Below, one piece after another: positions 54,614 to 62,674 of a stretch of 64,000 bases of DNA; the first letter of the stretch is position 1; each line of letters starts with the position of its first letter. This DNA is from Povalibacter uvarum (GTDB lineage: Bacteria > Pseudomonadota > Gammaproteobacteria > Steroidobacterales > Steroidobacteraceae). The stretch covers positions 496,001 through 560,000 of the forward strand of contig NZ_JACHHZ010000004.1 in the NCBI RefSeq assembly GCF_014202975.1, written 5' to 3'. Position numbers and translations under genes: made by a program. Under the pieces are notes generated by a model. It was not told the DNA's origin. It ran no database searches and was given only the letters and a program-made list of their open reading frames with translations.

Positions 54614-55089
54614 CGGATCGCACGACCAGGCCGCCACCCCGTTTCACTCGCCTGCTGCGCATGATCGTTCAACGACCGCCTGCTCATGTATTGGCCGGAG
54701 CCATCTTCGATGAGCAGGGCCGTGTGCTCATTGCACAGCGGCCTCCGGGCAAGCATCTGGCGGGCGGCTGGGAATTCCCGGGCGGCAAACTCGAACCGGG
54801 CGAAGAACGTATCGAAGCGTTGCAGCGTGAGCTCGACGAAGAGCTCGGTATTACGGTTCACAGTGCCGAGCCGCTCATCTGCTACGAACATCACTACCCC
54901 GATCGCCGTGTCGTCCTCGATCTGTGGCTCGTGACGAAATACACGGGCACTCCCCAGTCACTCGAAGGTCAGCCGCTGCAATGGGTCGCGGTCAATGACC
55001 TCGAGAAGGCGGGGCTGCTGGATGCGGACAAGCCGATGATTCCGGCGCTGCAACGGGTGGAGGGGTGGGCGCTGGGATGTAAGATGTGA
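54601..55089 (+). CDS. mutT: NUDIX hydrolase MutT (8-oxo-dGTP diphosphatase)
   Basis: Up to 162 residues. The Nudix box GGKLEPGEERIEALQRELDE runs into ELGI, matching GX5EX7REUXEEXGU, with the MutT-like start VLAGAIFDEQGRVLIAQRPP and AGGWEFPGGKLEPGE. Removes oxidised dGTP from the pool. The ATG at 54601 lies inside a repeat word and yields an N-terminus (MADRPDRTTRPPPRF) unlike the family. ATG 54661 (MIVQRPPAHVLAG) fits better but also lacks a clear ribosome site. secA–mutT adjacency is conserved. Confidence 0.9.
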   Translation: MADRPDRTTRPPPRFTRLLRMIVQRPPAHVLAGAIFDEQGRVLIAQRPPGKHLAGGWEFPGGKLEPGEERIEALQRELDEELGITVHSAEPLICYEHHYPDRRVVLDLWLVTKYTGTPQSLEGQPLQWVAVNDLEKAGLLDADKPMIPALQRVEGWALGCKM

Positions 55090-55092
55090 TTG

Positions 55093-55209
55093 AGAAGCCG
55101 GCTAGCCATTAGCCAGCTAGCCAGAACAAGAAAGGCGGAGGCGACACTCTGCGCGTCATCCCCCGCTGGGCTCTGGCTAGTGGCTAGCAGCTAGTGGCTA
55201 GCAGGCTAG
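55093..55209. repeat. Heptad-word inverted repeat, locus D, between mutT and DPP IV gene
   Basis: Left arm: AGCCGGCT, AGCCATT, AGCCAGCT, AGCCAGA (about 55096–55125). Right arm in reverse complement (55209 back to 55170): CTAGCCTG, CTAGCCA, CTAGCTG, CTAGCCA, CTAGCCAGAG. The arms pair through the AGCC/GGCT core. The TAG stop codon of the convergent peptidase gene (55206–55208) lies within the outermost CTAGCC word. Confidence 0.85.
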
Positions 55210-57476
55210 TCCGCCAGTTCGCGGGAGAAGAACCTCAGAACCATCTCGTAGTAGTGCTTCCCCGTCTGCGGCACGCGTATCAACCCGTGCTTGCTCCCCG
55301 GATACGTCATCACGTCGAATGGCTTGTCGAGCGACTGCAGTCGCTGCATGAGCATCGTGCTGTGCGTGAACAGGACGTTGTCGTCGGCCATGCCGTGCAC
55401 AAGCAGCAAGCTGCCGTTGAGGGATCCCGCGGCGGGCAATACGCCACTGTCTTCATAGCTGCGTGATGCGCCCGGCATCCCGAGATAACGCTCGGTGTAG
55501 TGAGTGTCGTAGAGGCGCCAGTCGGTGACGGGGGCGCCTGCGACGCCGGCTTTGAATGCGGTCGTATGCGTCAGCGCCATCAGTGTCATGTAGCCGCCGT
55601 AGCTCCAGCCCATCATGCCCATGCGTTCTGCATCGATGAAAGGCAGTGACTTGAGGAAGTCGACGCCGCGCAACTGATCTTCGATCTCGACCTTGCCCAG
55701 CCGGCCGCTGATGGTCGTGTCGAAGGCTTCGCCGCGGAAGCCTGAGCCGCGATTGTCCAGCGTGAAGACCACGAAGCCCTGCTGCGTGAGCATCTGGCGG
55801 AAATATCCTTGAGCCGCGCGTGCGCCTCCCATCCAGTCCTTCCGCACATACTGGAAATGCGGGCCGCCATACGTGTCGATGACGACGGGATAACGTCGTC
55901 CGGGCTCCATCCGCGCCGGCTTCAGCAAGCGGTAGTACAGCGACTGGCCGTCACTCGCCTTGAGTGAGCCGAATTCCTCGACCGGTCGCGAAGCGCGGAA
56001 CGGGTAGTAGGGATGCGACTCGTCGAACTCGTTGCGCACGAGCCAGCGTTGCACCTTTCCGTCCATCGTGCGGATGCTCGCTGTCGGCGGCTGCTCCGGC
56101 GATGACCACTGATCGAGATACTGCTTCGCTCCGGGAAGGAGCTTTGCGTCGTGCCAGCCGGTTTCCTGCGAGATTCGACGGACATGGGCAGCGTCGCTCG
56201 TGTTGAGCGAAGTAGCGTACAGGTGGCGCTCGAGCGGCGATGCTTCGTTCGCCATGAAGTAGACGATGCCCTTCGCTTCGTCGACACCGACGACGCCGTC
56301 TTCTGTCCCGTCGCCGACGACCATCCACTCGCCCGCCGTCAGCGGTCGCAGCAGGTTGCCGTCGAGATCGTAGAGATAGAGGTGCCTGTAACCGGAACGG
56401 CGCGAAGCCCAGATGAATGCATCGCGTCGCTTCAGGAAGCGCAGGTCGTCGTGCAATTCGATCCACGCGGGACTGGTCTCGGTGAGCAGTGTTTTCACGC
56501 CGCTGTTGACGACGTCGACCTTCAGCAGTTCGAGCTTCTTCTGATCGCGCGTCTGTCGCTGTACCGCAAGGTGCTTCGAGTCACCGAACCAGCTCACGCG
56601 CGCGAGGTAGCCATCGTCGAACTTCACGGCAACGTCTGATGCCGAACCCGAGCGCAGATCGAAGACTTTGAGGGTCACCTGGGTGTTTGCAGTACCGGCA
56701 GCGGGATAACGCTGCCGAAACATGCGTGCGCCGTCTGCATTGATCTCGAAGCGTTCTACTTCCTGCACGGGCGTGTCGTCGATGAGAGTGAACGCGACGC
56801 GCGTGTCATCCGGCGACCACCAGTAGCCCGTGTTTCGATCCATTTCCTCCTGCGCGACGAACTCGGCCACGCCGTTCTGCACGAGACCCTGGCCGTCGGT
56901 CGTGAGTGCCTGCTCCTGGCCGGACTGGAGCTCGATCACGAACAGGTTCTGATCGCGGATGAAGCTCACGTACTTGCCGCCCGGAGAGAAACGCGCGTCG
57001 GTCTCGTACGACCCGCTGTTCGTCAAGCGCCTCACCGGCTCGGTTCTCGCCGAGAAATCGTACAGATACAGATCGCCGCCGAGCGGCACGAGCAGGCGTT
57101 TGCCGTCGCTGGAGAATTCGTACTCGACGATGCCGCGCAGCGAGGCGGTGCGCTGGCGTTCGCGGCGAGCTTCTTCCTCCGCCGACAGCTTTTCCTCGTT
57201 ACCCACCAGCGCGCGCGAATCGACCAGCAGCTTCGATTCGCCCGAGCGGGTATCCATGCCCCACAGGTCCAGCTGATCCTTGTTGTCAGCTTTGCCCTGC
57301 AGGAACGTCACGTAGCGACCGTCAGGCGAAAACTTCGGGCTTCGCAGCCGTGGCCCGCTGAGATCGGGAGCAGCGAAGATTCTTTCGACGGTCAGTGGTG
57401 TGGAGGCAGGTGTGTCGGGCACGGCAATTGCGGCGAGTGGAGTCAGGGAAACGATGAGCGCTGTTGTATACCGCAT
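55206..57476 (-). CDS. S9 family peptidase, dipeptidyl peptidase IV type
   Basis: 756 residues with a signal peptide (about 1–21, TTALIVSLTPLAAIA). A beta-propeller (DPPIV N-terminal domain, e.g. RYVTFLQGKADNKDQLDLWG and AEFVAQEEMDRNTGYWWSPDDT, where the tandem glutamates that hold the substrate N-terminus are visible as QEEMDR) is followed by the alpha/beta-hydrolase domain. The nucleophile is S625 in GWSYGGYM; the acid lies in GMADDNVLF and the histidine in SKHGL. It removes N-terminal X-Pro dipeptides, probably in the periplasm. It is the usual length of bacterial DPP IV. Confidence 0.92.
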   Translation of the reverse strand: MRYTTALIVSLTPLAAIAVPDTPASTPLTVERIFAAPDLSGPRLRSPKFSPDGRYVTFLQGKADNKDQLDLWGMDTRSGESKLLVDSRALVGNEEKLSAEEEARRERQRTASLRGIVEYEFSSDGKRLLVPLGGDLYLYDFSARTEPVRRLTNSGSYETDARFSPGGKYVSFIRDQNLFVIELQSGQEQALTTDGQGLVQNGVAEFVAQEEMDRNTGYWWSPDDTRVAFTLIDDTPVQEVERFEINADGARMFRQRYPAAGTANTQVTLKVFDLRSGSASDVAVKFDDGYLARVSWFGDSKHLAVQRQTRDQKKLELLKVDVVNSGVKTLLTETSPAWIELHDDLRFLKRRDAFIWASRRSGYRHLYLYDLDGNLLRPLTAGEWMVVGDGTEDGVVGVDEAKGIVYFMANEASPLERHLYATSLNTSDAAHVRRISQETGWHDAKLLPGAKQYLDQWSSPEQPPTASIRTMDGKVQRWLVRNEFDESHPYYPFRASRPVEEFGSLKASDGQSLYYRLLKPARMEPGRRYPVVIDTYGGPHFQYVRKDWMGGARAAQGYFRQMLTQQGFVVFTLDNRGSGFRGEAFDTTISGRLGKVEIEDQLRGVDFLKSLPFIDAERMGMMGWSYGGYMTLMALTHTTAFKAGVAGAPVTDWRLYDTHYTERYLGMPGASRSYEDSGVLPAAGSLNGSLLLVHGMADDNVLFTHSTMLMQRLQSLDKPFDVMTYPGSKHGLIRVPQTGKHYYEMVLRFFSRELAD

Positions 57477-57626
57477 CGGAACTGCCGAAGGTTGTAGGCT
57501 ATGGAACAGAAATATTCAGGCTCGCGACCGGGACTCGCCCTTAGGTGCATCACGGCTCCGCCAGGTCGCGACCATACAATCAACCAGCTCCGCTTTGTAG
57601 CCGCCGCTGGACCTTCGGAGAAGAGA

Positions 57627-59777
57627 ATGAAACGCACGCTCTGTGTGTCCTGGGTTCTGTTGCCGATGCTGACCTCGATGGCGATCGTCGCCGCGCCGAC
57701 GGTTCCGCAGACTACCGACGCCATCGTCGCCTATCCCTCGACGAAGCGCGTCGAGCATGTCGATACGTATCACGGCGTGCGGGTCGATGACTCCTATCGC
57801 TGGCTCGAAGCGATCGGCACACCCGATGTCGCCAAGTGGGTCGAAGCGCAGAACGGCCTCTCACAGCCGATTCTCGAAGCCATTCCGGCGCGCGAGAAGA
57901 TCAAGCAGCGTCTCACGCAGCTGTGGAACTACGAACGCTACGATGTGCCCGTGAAGCGTGGCGGCCGCTACTTCTATCTGCGCAACGACGGTTTGCAGAA
58001 CCAGAGCGTCCTGTACGTCGCGGAGTCGCTCGACGCATCGCCGCGCGTGCTGCTCGATCCCAACAATTTCAGCGGCGATGCGACTGTGGCGCTCGGCGAG
58101 TTCGTTCCGAGCCCCGACGGCAAGCTGCTCGCCTACAGCCTTTCCGATGGCGGCACTGATTGGCGCACCTGGCACGTGCGCGATGTGGCGACCGGCAAGG
58201 ATCTGGCCGATGAGCTGCGCTTCATGAAATTCCGTGAGGTCGCGTGGACGGCCGATTCGAAGGCCATGTACTACGCGCGCTATCCCCTGCGCGCTGACGG
58301 CACGGGCGATGACTCGAAGCAGACGTCGATCTACCTGCATCGCCTCGGAGATCAGCAAAGCGCGGACCGGCACATCTTCAGCGTGACCGACCATGCGACT
58401 CGTGCAACGTATCCGCAGGTCACCGACGGCGGCCGCTACCTCATCATCAATCTCTACGACGGTTCACAGGAAACGGGCATCTACTTCCAGAAGCTCGGTG
58501 CCGACGGTGCGCCCTCGGGCCCGGTGGTCCGCCTGATCGACACGTTCGACGCGAACTACGATGTGATCGCGGAAATCGACGACGTGCTTTACGTCCATAC
58601 GACGCGCGGTGCGCCGAACGCACGCGTGATCGCGGTGCCGGCGGAGACTGGCGGCATGTCCAAAGCGCGCGACGTGATCGCCGAGAAGGACGTGGCGCTG
58701 CTTGATGTCGCGGTCATCGGCAATCGCTTCGTGGGGCAGTACATCAAGGATGCCTACTCGCTGGTGACCGTCAGCGATCTGAAAGGCAAGCAGCTCTACG
58801 ACGTGAAGCTGCCCGGCTACGGCCAGGTCGGCGGCTTCGAGGGTGACGTGAAGGATACCGAGACATTCTTCGTCTACACGGATTTCCTGACACCCGCATC
58901 CATCTCGCGCCTCGATGTCGCATCTGGAAAGACGAGCCTCTTCCGCGCGCCGAAGATCCAGGCGCAGACGGACCGCTATGTGACCGAGCAGGTTTTCTTT
59001 CGCAGCAAGGACGGGACGCGCGTGCCGATGTTCATCACGCATCGTCGCGACCTCGTCAAGGACGGCAAGGCACCGCTGATGCTCTACGGCTACGGCGGCT
59101 TCAACATCGCCCAGCAGCCCGGTTTCAGCGTGCCCGCTCTCGTCTGGCTCGAGATGGGCGGCGTCTACGCGGTAGCGAATCTGCGCGGTGGCTCGGAGTA
59201 CGGTGAAGCATGGCACTCGGCCGGCACGAAGCTGCAGAAGCAGAACGTGTTCGATGATTTCATCGGCGCCGCCGAATGGCTGATCGAGCAGAAGTACACG
59301 TCGACTCCGAAACTCGCGGTCCGCGGCCGCAGCAACGGCGGCTTGCTCGTCGGCGCGGTGATGACCCAGCGTCCCGATCTCTTCGGTGCAGCGCTGCCCG
59401 GCGTCGGCGTGCTCGACATGCTTCGCTATCACACGGCCAGCGCGAACGCGCGTCACTGGTCGACCGATTACGGTCTCAGCGAGAACGCGGACGAGTTCAA
59501 GGCGCAGTACGCGTACTCGCCGGTCCACAACGTGAAGCAGGGCACCTGCTATCCGCCGACGCTGGTGACCACCGCCGATCGCGACGATCGTGTCGTGCCG
59601 TGGCACAGCTACAAGTTCACCGCGGAACTGCAGCGTGCCCAGGGCTGCAAGAACCCGATTCTCCTGCGTGTCGAGACGCGCGCTGGCCATGGCGCAGGCA
59701 AGCCCGTGTGGATGCAGATCGAGGATTGGGCGGATCAGTGGGCGTTCCTGAATACAGCGCTCAAGATGAGCTACTGA
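57627..59777 (+). CDS. Prolyl oligopeptidase, S9A, exported
   Basis: 716 residues from ATG 57627, with CGGAGAAGAGA upstream; the open frame continues upstream but would bury the signal peptide (about 1–23, ending IVAAP). Propeller domain begins YHGVRVDDSYRWLEAIGTPDVAKWVEAQN, the family start. Hydrolase domain: NLRGGSEYGEAWHSAG, nucleophile S569 in GRSNGGLLVGAVM, acid D654 in DDRVVPWHS, and H688 in RAGHGAGKP. Cleaves after proline in short peptides. Divergent from the DPP IV gene with 150 nt between starts; the two exported proline-specific peptidases could share a peptide-scavenging role. Confidence 0.94.
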   Translation: MKRTLCVSWVLLPMLTSMAIVAAPTVPQTTDAIVAYPSTKRVEHVDTYHGVRVDDSYRWLEAIGTPDVAKWVEAQNGLSQPILEAIPAREKIKQRLTQLWNYERYDVPVKRGGRYFYLRNDGLQNQSVLYVAESLDASPRVLLDPNNFSGDATVALGEFVPSPDGKLLAYSLSDGGTDWRTWHVRDVATGKDLADELRFMKFREVAWTADSKAMYYARYPLRADGTGDDSKQTSIYLHRLGDQQSADRHIFSVTDHATRATYPQVTDGGRYLIINLYDGSQETGIYFQKLGADGAPSGPVVRLIDTFDANYDVIAEIDDVLYVHTTRGAPNARVIAVPAETGGMSKARDVIAEKDVALLDVAVIGNRFVGQYIKDAYSLVTVSDLKGKQLYDVKLPGYGQVGGFEGDVKDTETFFVYTDFLTPASISRLDVASGKTSLFRAPKIQAQTDRYVTEQVFFRSKDGTRVPMFITHRRDLVKDGKAPLMLYGYGGFNIAQQPGFSVPALVWLEMGGVYAVANLRGGSEYGEAWHSAGTKLQKQNVFDDFIGAAEWLIEQKYTSTPKLAVRGRSNGGLLVGAVMTQRPDLFGAALPGVGVLDMLRYHTASANARHWSTDYGLSENADEFKAQYAYSPVHNVKQGTCYPPTLVTTADRDDRVVPWHSYKFTAELQRAQGCKNPILLRVETRAGHGAGKPVWMQIEDWADQWAFLNTALKMSY

Positions 59778-59778
59778 A

Positions 59779-59803
59779 GGCTACTGGCCGCTGGCCAGAG
59801 AGG
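59779..59803. repeat. Heptad-word run, locus E1, between POP gene and yacG
   Basis: GGCTACT, GGCCGCT, GGCCAGA, then GAGG. It lies in the gap between two convergent genes. It is nearly the inverse of the right arm of locus E2 beyond yacG, so together they bracket yacG. Confidence 0.75.
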
Positions 59804-59805
59804 AG

Positions 59806-59994
59806 TCAGGGTGGACGGCGGGGCGTCTCAGGCTCCGCGTCGTCATCGACGCTCTCGCCCGGGATTGCGTGCTTCTCCGAAGCCCACGCGCCGAGGTCAA
59901 TGAGCTTGCAGCGCTCGGTGCAGAACGGACGCCATGGATTGATGTCGGACCACTCGACGGGGCGATTGCAGGTGGGGCAAGGAACGGTAGGCAT
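59806..59994 (-). CDS. yacG: DNA gyrase inhibitor YacG (zinc protein)
   Basis: 62 residues. Four-cysteine zinc site: [12 protein letters not shown] (C6, C9) and [15 protein letters not shown] (C25, C29). YacG proteins bind GyrB and inhibit gyrase. The acidic, proline-rich tail is typical. The coaE–zapD–yacG order is conserved in Gammaproteobacteria; here a repeat element separates yacG from zapD by 117 nt. Confidence 0.94.
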   Translation of the reverse strand: MPTVPCPTCNRPVEWSDINPWRPFCTERCKLIDLGAWASEKHAIPGESVDDDAEPETPRRPP

Positions 59995-60001
59995 GGGAAA
60001 A

Positions 60002-60103
60002 GGCTAACTGGCTCGCTGGCCAACTGGCAAACCGGCCAGAATCCAATCTCAGTCGTCGACGCTTTCGCTCTTTGTCTGGCCAGCAGCCAGTAGCCAGCTG
60101 GCC
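60002..60103. repeat. Word-repeat inverted element, locus E2, between yacG and zapD
   Basis: Left arm has an 8-nt period: GGCTAACT, GGCTCGCT, GGCCAACT, GGCAAACC, GGCCAGAA (60002–60041). Right arm in reverse complement is GGCCAGCT, GGCTACT, GGCTGCT, GGCCAGA (60103 back to 60075), mostly 7-nt. Both inner ends are GGCCAGA. The 33-nt centre has no evident signal. Confidence 0.85.
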
Positions 60104-60111
60104 GCGTCTTC

Positions 60112-60900
60112 TCACGTGCACGTCGTCAGCAGAAACTTCACATCGTCGCCGGTTTGAATCGGCCTGGCGTTCACATCCGTCGATGCCATGAAGCGGATGC
60201 TGCAGCGATGGTGGCTGCCGCTGATCTCCGGGAACAGCGTCGTCTCGCCCGGGAGCGTGATGCGGATCAGCTGACACGGATTCTCGCGTTCGAACTGGAG
60301 CTGGAACACGCCGCCGACTGCCGTCTCCGGCCGGGACCGCGCGGCTTCCCGGGTGAGCCATAACAGCTCGGTCACGGCGTCGCAGAGGGGGCGGATCGTC
60401 GCCATCCAGCCGTTGAAGGTCTGCGAGCGGGTGGCGAAGGGCAGGTCGAGCCAGTGCCGGTAGTCCGGCAGATCGAATTCGCACGTGCCGCCGGGAATGG
60501 CGCTGCGATGTTTGATGGCATTGAGGAACTCGGAATCCCTGAGCCGCTGCATGAACATCGCGCCGGCGTTGTTGAGCTCGGTCCGCAGCCGGGCGAGGTT
60601 GGACAGCACGGCCTTCAGCCGGCCTCCGTCCACACCGGGCCGGGCTCCGTACTCGTGCATGACCGCCATCTGGCGTTCGAGCTCTTTCAGGACTTCGCTG
60701 CGGATATCGCCCCGCGCCGTGATCGCAAGGATTTCCAGCAGCGACCCCATCGCGGCCCGCGTCGACCACGAGTCCGAGCGCTCCTCGTGATAGAGCGTCT
60801 GCTGATACAGAAAGTCCAGCCGCAGGAACGTACGCATCCGCTCGTTGAGCGGTTGCTCATAGACGGTCACGCTGGCCTGAGTTGCGTCTGCCGAGGTCAT
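60112..60900 (-). CDS. zapD: Cell division protein ZapD
   Basis: 262 residues from ATG 60900 (a GTG at 60918 would add six). ZapD landmarks are VTVYEQPLNERMRTFLRLD, FLYQQTLYHEER, GVDGGRLKAVLSNLARLRTEL and ATRSQTFNGWMATIRPLCDAV. It bundles FtsZ filaments and supports the Z ring; ftsZ is 12 kb upstream in this window. Between coaE and yacG, the conserved position. Confidence 0.94.
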   Translation of the reverse strand: MTSADATQASVTVYEQPLNERMRTFLRLDFLYQQTLYHEERSDSWSTRAAMGSLLEILAITARGDIRSEVLKELERQMAVMHEYGARPGVDGGRLKAVLSNLARLRTELNNAGAMFMQRLRDSEFLNAIKHRSAIPGGTCEFDLPDYRHWLDLPFATRSQTFNGWMATIRPLCDAVTELLWLTREAARSRPETAVGGVFQLQFERENPCQLIRITLPGETTLFPEISGSHHRCSIRFMASTDVNARPIQTGDDVKFLLTTCT

Positions 60901-60959
60901 CGGTGGATTGTGCTGCACTCATGCGCATGAGGGAAGCGCTGCGGCCCGCGGAAGCTCAC

Positions 60960-61565
60960 TCAGTTGTCCGCAAGGCGCTCGTAGTTGCGGTGCAGAGTCA
61001 GTACAAACTGCTCGAGGTCGGCGAGTGTTCCCGTGTTGACGATGACATCGTCGGCGGCATCGAGTCGATCTTCACGACTCGCCTGAGCGGCGAGGATCTG
61101 CTGTGCCTGCTCGGCGGAGGACCCATCGCGCTCCATGAGCCGCTGGACCTGCTGCTCCTCGGGGCAATCGACCACGAGCACGCGATCGTAGAGGCCCGAA
61201 CGACCGCCTTCGACGAGCAGAGGGATCACGTGGATCTGGTAGAGCCCGCCGGCGGCCTCGGCCCGGCGCGCGAGCTCGGCACGAATCGCGGGGTGAGTGA
61301 TCGCTTCGAGTTGCTGCCTCAGGGAGGGATCGGCGAAAACCTTGTCCCTGAGCCGGCGCCGGTCGAGTCGGCCCGATGCGTCGAGCACATCGCGTCCGAA
61401 CGTCGCGACGATCTCCGCGAATGCCGGCATGCCCGGCTCGACGATGTCGCGTGCGATCTGGTCCGTGTCGAGGACCGGCACGTCGAGATCCGCGAACAGC
61501 TGTGCGACCGCCGATTTTCCGCTGGCGATGCCGCCGGTCAGTGCGATGAGAACGGGCCTGCTCAT
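60960..61565 (-). CDS. coaE: Dephospho-CoA kinase
   Basis: 201 residues. P-loop LTGGIASGKSAVAQLFADL at about 9–27, then VPVLDTDQIARDIVEPG, ITHPAIRAELARR and IPLLVEGGRSGLYDRVLVVDC. Last step of CoA synthesis. 10 nt downstream of pilD and about 60 nt before zapD, so probably cotranscribed with both. Confidence 0.96.
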   Translation of the reverse strand: MSRPVLIALTGGIASGKSAVAQLFADLDVPVLDTDQIARDIVEPGMPAFAEIVATFGRDVLDASGRLDRRRLRDKVFADPSLRQQLEAITHPAIRAELARRAEAAGGLYQIHVIPLLVEGGRSGLYDRVLVVDCPEEQQVQRLMERDGSSAEQAQQILAAQASREDRLDAADDVIVNTGTLADLEQFVLTLHRNYERLADN

Positions 61566-61575
61566 GGCCTGGAGT

Positions 61576-62517
61576 CTACATCCTGGGACCGAACCCGCTC
61601 ATGTGCAGATATGTACCGATGATCTGATCGCCCCACATGAGCGCAATCCAGCCAGCGGCCGCGAGATACGGGCCGAAGGGGATCGGAATGTTCCGGTCTC
61701 GCCCGCGCACCACGATCAGCGCGATGCCGACTGCCGCGCCGGTGAATGCAGACAGCAGGATGATCAGCGGCAGCATCTTCCAGCCGAGCCAGGCGCCGAG
61801 CGCGGCGAACAGCTTGAAGTCGCCGTAGCCCATGCCCTCCTTGCCGGTGAACAGCTTGAAGGCCCAGTAAACGCTCCAGAGGCTGAGATAGCCGGCGACC
61901 GCGCCGATGATGCTCGAGTGCGCATCGACGGGCAGCCCGATCCGGGGATCAGCCGGGGCCAGGCTGATCACGAGCCCGATCCAGACCAGCGGAAGCGTCA
62001 TGTTGTCGGGCAGCAGCTGCGTATCGAAATCGATGACGGTCAGTGCGACCAGGAACCAGGTGAGCAGCAACGCCGCGCCTGCGTACCAGTGAAAGCCGAA
62101 CTTCCAGGCGACAGCGGCAGACAGGACCGCGGTCGCGAGCTCGACCACGGGATAGCGCGGCGAGATCTTCGTGCCGCACTTTGCGCACTTGCCCTTGAGG
62201 AACAGGTAGCTGATGACAGGGATGTTCTGGCTTGCGGTGATCAGCGCGCCGCACTTGGGACAGGCGGAGCGGGGGACGAAGAGGTTGTACTGCGACTGGG
62301 AATTCGGCTGCGCGTCGGGCTTGAGCTGCGGATCCTTGTCGTCCGTGAGGATCTGTCGCGCCTGATCCTTCCACTCGCGGTCGAGCATGATCGGCACGCG
62401 GTGAATGACGACGTTGAGGAAGCTGCCGATCATCAGCCCGAAGACGAACACCAGCCCGATCCAGGTCGCGCTCGACGTGGTCAGGCCATAGATCAGCAGA
62501 TCCAATACGTGCTGCAT
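61576..62517 (-). CDS. pilD: Type IV prepilin peptidase/N-methyltransferase PilD
   Basis: 313 residues, about eight membrane segments. GSFLNVVIHRVPIMLDREW precedes the cytoplasmic zinc loop with two CxxC pairs (SACPKCGALI and KCAKCGTKIS). Catalytic aspartates lie in VIDFDTQLLPDNMTLPL and MGYGDFKLFAALGAWLG. Cleaves and methylates prepilins and pseudopilins. It starts 158 nt after pilC ends, behind a strong terminator, so it should have its own promoter. Confidence 0.96.
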   Translation of the reverse strand: MQHVLDLLIYGLTTSSATWIGLVFVFGLMIGSFLNVVIHRVPIMLDREWKDQARQILTDDKDPQLKPDAQPNSQSQYNLFVPRSACPKCGALITASQNIPVISYLFLKGKCAKCGTKISPRYPVVELATAVLSAAVAWKFGFHWYAGAALLLTWFLVALTVIDFDTQLLPDNMTLPLVWIGLVISLAPADPRIGLPVDAHSSIIGAVAGYLSLWSVYWAFKLFTGKEGMGYGDFKLFAALGAWLGWKMLPLIILLSAFTGAAVGIALIVVRGRDRNIPIPFGPYLAAAGWIALMWGDQIIGTYLHMSGFGPRM

Positions 62518-62615
62518 CGGTAGTGCTCTTGGGGTTTGCGTTGCCGTAAAGGGATTCTAGGAGCAGGCCGGCCGCGTGACGGTCGAATGCAGCACGATTT
62601 GTCGCACCGGAAAGA

Positions 62616-62640
62616 AAACGCCGCGCGGTGCGCGGCGTTT
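62616..62640 (-). terminator. Intrinsic terminator of pilC
   Basis: AAACGCCGCGC-GGT-GCGCGGCGTTT, an 11-bp perfect stem with a 3-nt loop, followed on the minus strand by TTCTTTCC after the stem's own TTTT. It lies 35 nt past the pilC stop. Confidence 0.85.
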
Positions 62641-62674
62641 GTCCCCATGCCTGTTCAGTTGTCTGCGGCGCGAA

